Assembly (NCBI GenBank): GCA_937982505.1 | Contig: CALJLV010000012.1 | Coordinates: 1 to 14,456, forward strand | Length of the DNA stretch: 14,456 nt | Direction of reading: 5' to 3' | From: an uncultured Desulfobacteraceae bacterium | GTDB lineage: Bacteria; Desulfobacterota; Desulfobacteria; Desulfobacterales; UBA2174 | Shown: positions 13,618 through 14,456 of the stretch, piece after piece | Layout of the letters: every line of letters begins with the position of its first letter | How positions within the stretch are numbered: the stretch's first letter is position 1 | Notes under the pieces: model-generated | Told to the model about the DNA's origin: nothing | The model's input: the letters and a program-made list of their open reading frames with translations, nothing else | Databases searched by the model: none | Program-made: the position numbers and the translations under genes

Positions 13618-13693
13618 TGGGGCGTCGTCAAGCGGCTAAGACACAGGATTTTGGTTCCTGCATTCGGAGGTTCGAATCCTCCCGCCCCAGCCA
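13618..13693 (+). tRNA. tRNA-Gln (anticodon UUG)
   Basis: A full 76-base cloverleaf. The acceptor stem TGGGGCG (13618-13624) pairs with CGCCCCA (13683-13689), including the U1-A72 pair typical of tRNA-Gln; G13690 is the discriminator and CCA (13691-13693) is encoded. The anticodon stem CAGGA/TCCTG (13644-13648/13656-13660) encloses TTTTGGT with anticodon TTG at 13651-13653. The T-arm is GGAGG-TTCGAAT-CCTCC. No clear promoter fits between the terminator and the tRNA. Confidence 0.97.
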
Positions 13694-13743
13694 TCCGCCG
13701 CGACGTTCGGCTGTTCTGCGGCCCGCGGAGTCGATGAGTCGTT

Positions 13744-14456
13744 ATGGATGACAAGGCCAAAGATTTCGTCATTTTCACCGGCAATTCCAATCCGGTCCTG
13801 GCCCGCCGGATCTGCGATTACCTGGGCGTGCCCCTGGGCCAGGCCAAGGTCAAGACCTTCAGCGACGGCGAGATTCAGATCGAGATCAACGAGAACGTGC
13901 GGTTGAAGGACGTCTTTGTCGTCCAGTCCACCTGCCGGCCGGTCAACGATCATCTGGTGGAACTGCTGTTGATGATGGACGCCTTCAAGCGCTCCTCGTG
14001 CCGGCGCATTCATGCCGTGATTCCCTATTACGGCTATGCGCGGCAGGACAAGAAAGTCGCGCCCCGGGTGCCCATCAGCGCCAAACTGGTGGCCAACCTC
14101 ATCACCCATGCCGGTGCCAACCGGCTGATCAGCATGGATCTGCACGCCGGGCAGATCCAGGGCTTTTTCGACATTCCGGTGGATCATCTCTTCGCCGCCC
14201 CGGTGATCCTGGAGCATATCCGGACGCATTTCGACAGCAACCTGGTCATCGTTTCGCCCGACGCCGGCGGCGCCGAGCGGGCCCGCGCCTATGCCAAGCG
14301 GCTCAACTGCGCCATGGCGGTGGTGGACAAGCGGCGCGACCGGCCCAACGAATCGCGGGTCATGTCGGTCATCGGCGAGGTGAACGGCAAGCACGCCGTG
14401 ATTCTGGACGATATGGTGGACACCGCCGGCACCCTCACCGGGGCCGCCGGTGCCCT
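13744..14456 (+). CDS. prs: ribose-phosphate pyrophosphokinase (PRPP synthetase), 3' end cut by the window
   Basis: 237 of about 315 residues are visible and the gene runs off the right edge. It makes PRPP from ribose 5-phosphate and ATP for nucleotide, histidine and tryptophan synthesis. Class I motifs in order: FSDGEIQIEINENVR (39-53), PYYGYARQDKK (94-104), MDLHAGQIQGFFDIPVDHL with H134 (131-149), VSPDAGGAERAR (170-181), the flexible catalytic loop VDKRRDRPNES (194-204), and the PRPP loop LDDMVDTAGT (221-230). ATG 13744 fits the family start. A GGAG at 13727-13730 is rather far (13 bases), and a nearer GAG at 13736-13738 is weak. The gene follows tRNA-Gln by 50 bases, a gene order known from other deltaproteobacteria, where rplY and pth usually come next. 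Confidence 0.96.
   Translation, partial: MDDKAKDFVIFTGNSNPVLARRICDYLGVPLGQAKVKTFSDGEIQIEINENVRLKDVFVVQSTCRPVNDHLVELLLMMDAFKRSSCRRIHAVIPYYGYARQDKKVAPRVPISAKLVANLITHAGANRLISMDLHAGQIQGFFDIPVDHLFAAPVILEHIRTHFDSNLVIVSPDAGGAERARAYAKRLNCAMAVVDKRRDRPNESRVMSVIGEVNGKHAVILDDMVDTAGTLTGAAGA

Overview
The window is about 14.5 kb of GC-rich DNA with high third-position GC in every real gene. It looks like a free-living anaerobe, probably a deltaproteobacterium (Desulfobacterota, sulfate-reducer type). That placement is inferred from a monofunctional Ni-CO dehydrogenase, a ferredoxin:thioredoxin-reductase/glutaredoxin pair, a sigma-54 activator with a cysteine-rich PAS domain, Gram-negative outer-membrane lipid-traffic genes, and the order ispE - tRNA-Gln - prs. 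No rRNA, CRISPR array, insertion sequence or phage gene was seen.

Left part (1-955): an AT-richer leader, an orphan nucleotidyltransferase-fold protein (106-705), and a short downstream gene (713-903) whose reading frame is broken. On the minus strand (1541 to 955) a glutaredoxin-like protein and a ferredoxin:thioredoxin reductase catalytic chain overlap at a shared stop/start. A 382-bp intergenic region follows, with promoter-like sites on both strands and a perfect 9-3-9 palindrome just upstream of cooS.

Redox part (1924-5402): cooS (CO dehydrogenase, all metal ligands present) stands alone. It is separated by a perfect 19-bp bidirectional terminator from a convergent PAS/AAA+/Fis sigma-54 activator. 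Whether that activator controls cooS is not shown by the sequence.

Envelope part (5500-9554): a good sigma-70 promoter and an 11-bp leader hairpin precede a three-gene operon: a periplasmic MlaC-family protein, a 12-TM RND/MMPL-type exporter, and MlaA. This resembles the Mla lipid pathway with the MlaFEDB ABC transporter replaced by an RND pump. It is the most system-like finding here.

Housekeeping part (9565-14456): a convergent beta-hydroxyacid dehydrogenase on the minus strand, then serA (long form with ACT domain), a DUF1844 protein and ispE, which look co-transcribed. A strong Rho-independent terminator follows, then tRNA-Gln(UUG) and prs, which runs off the right edge. serA supplies serine, ispE isoprenoid precursors and prs PRPP.
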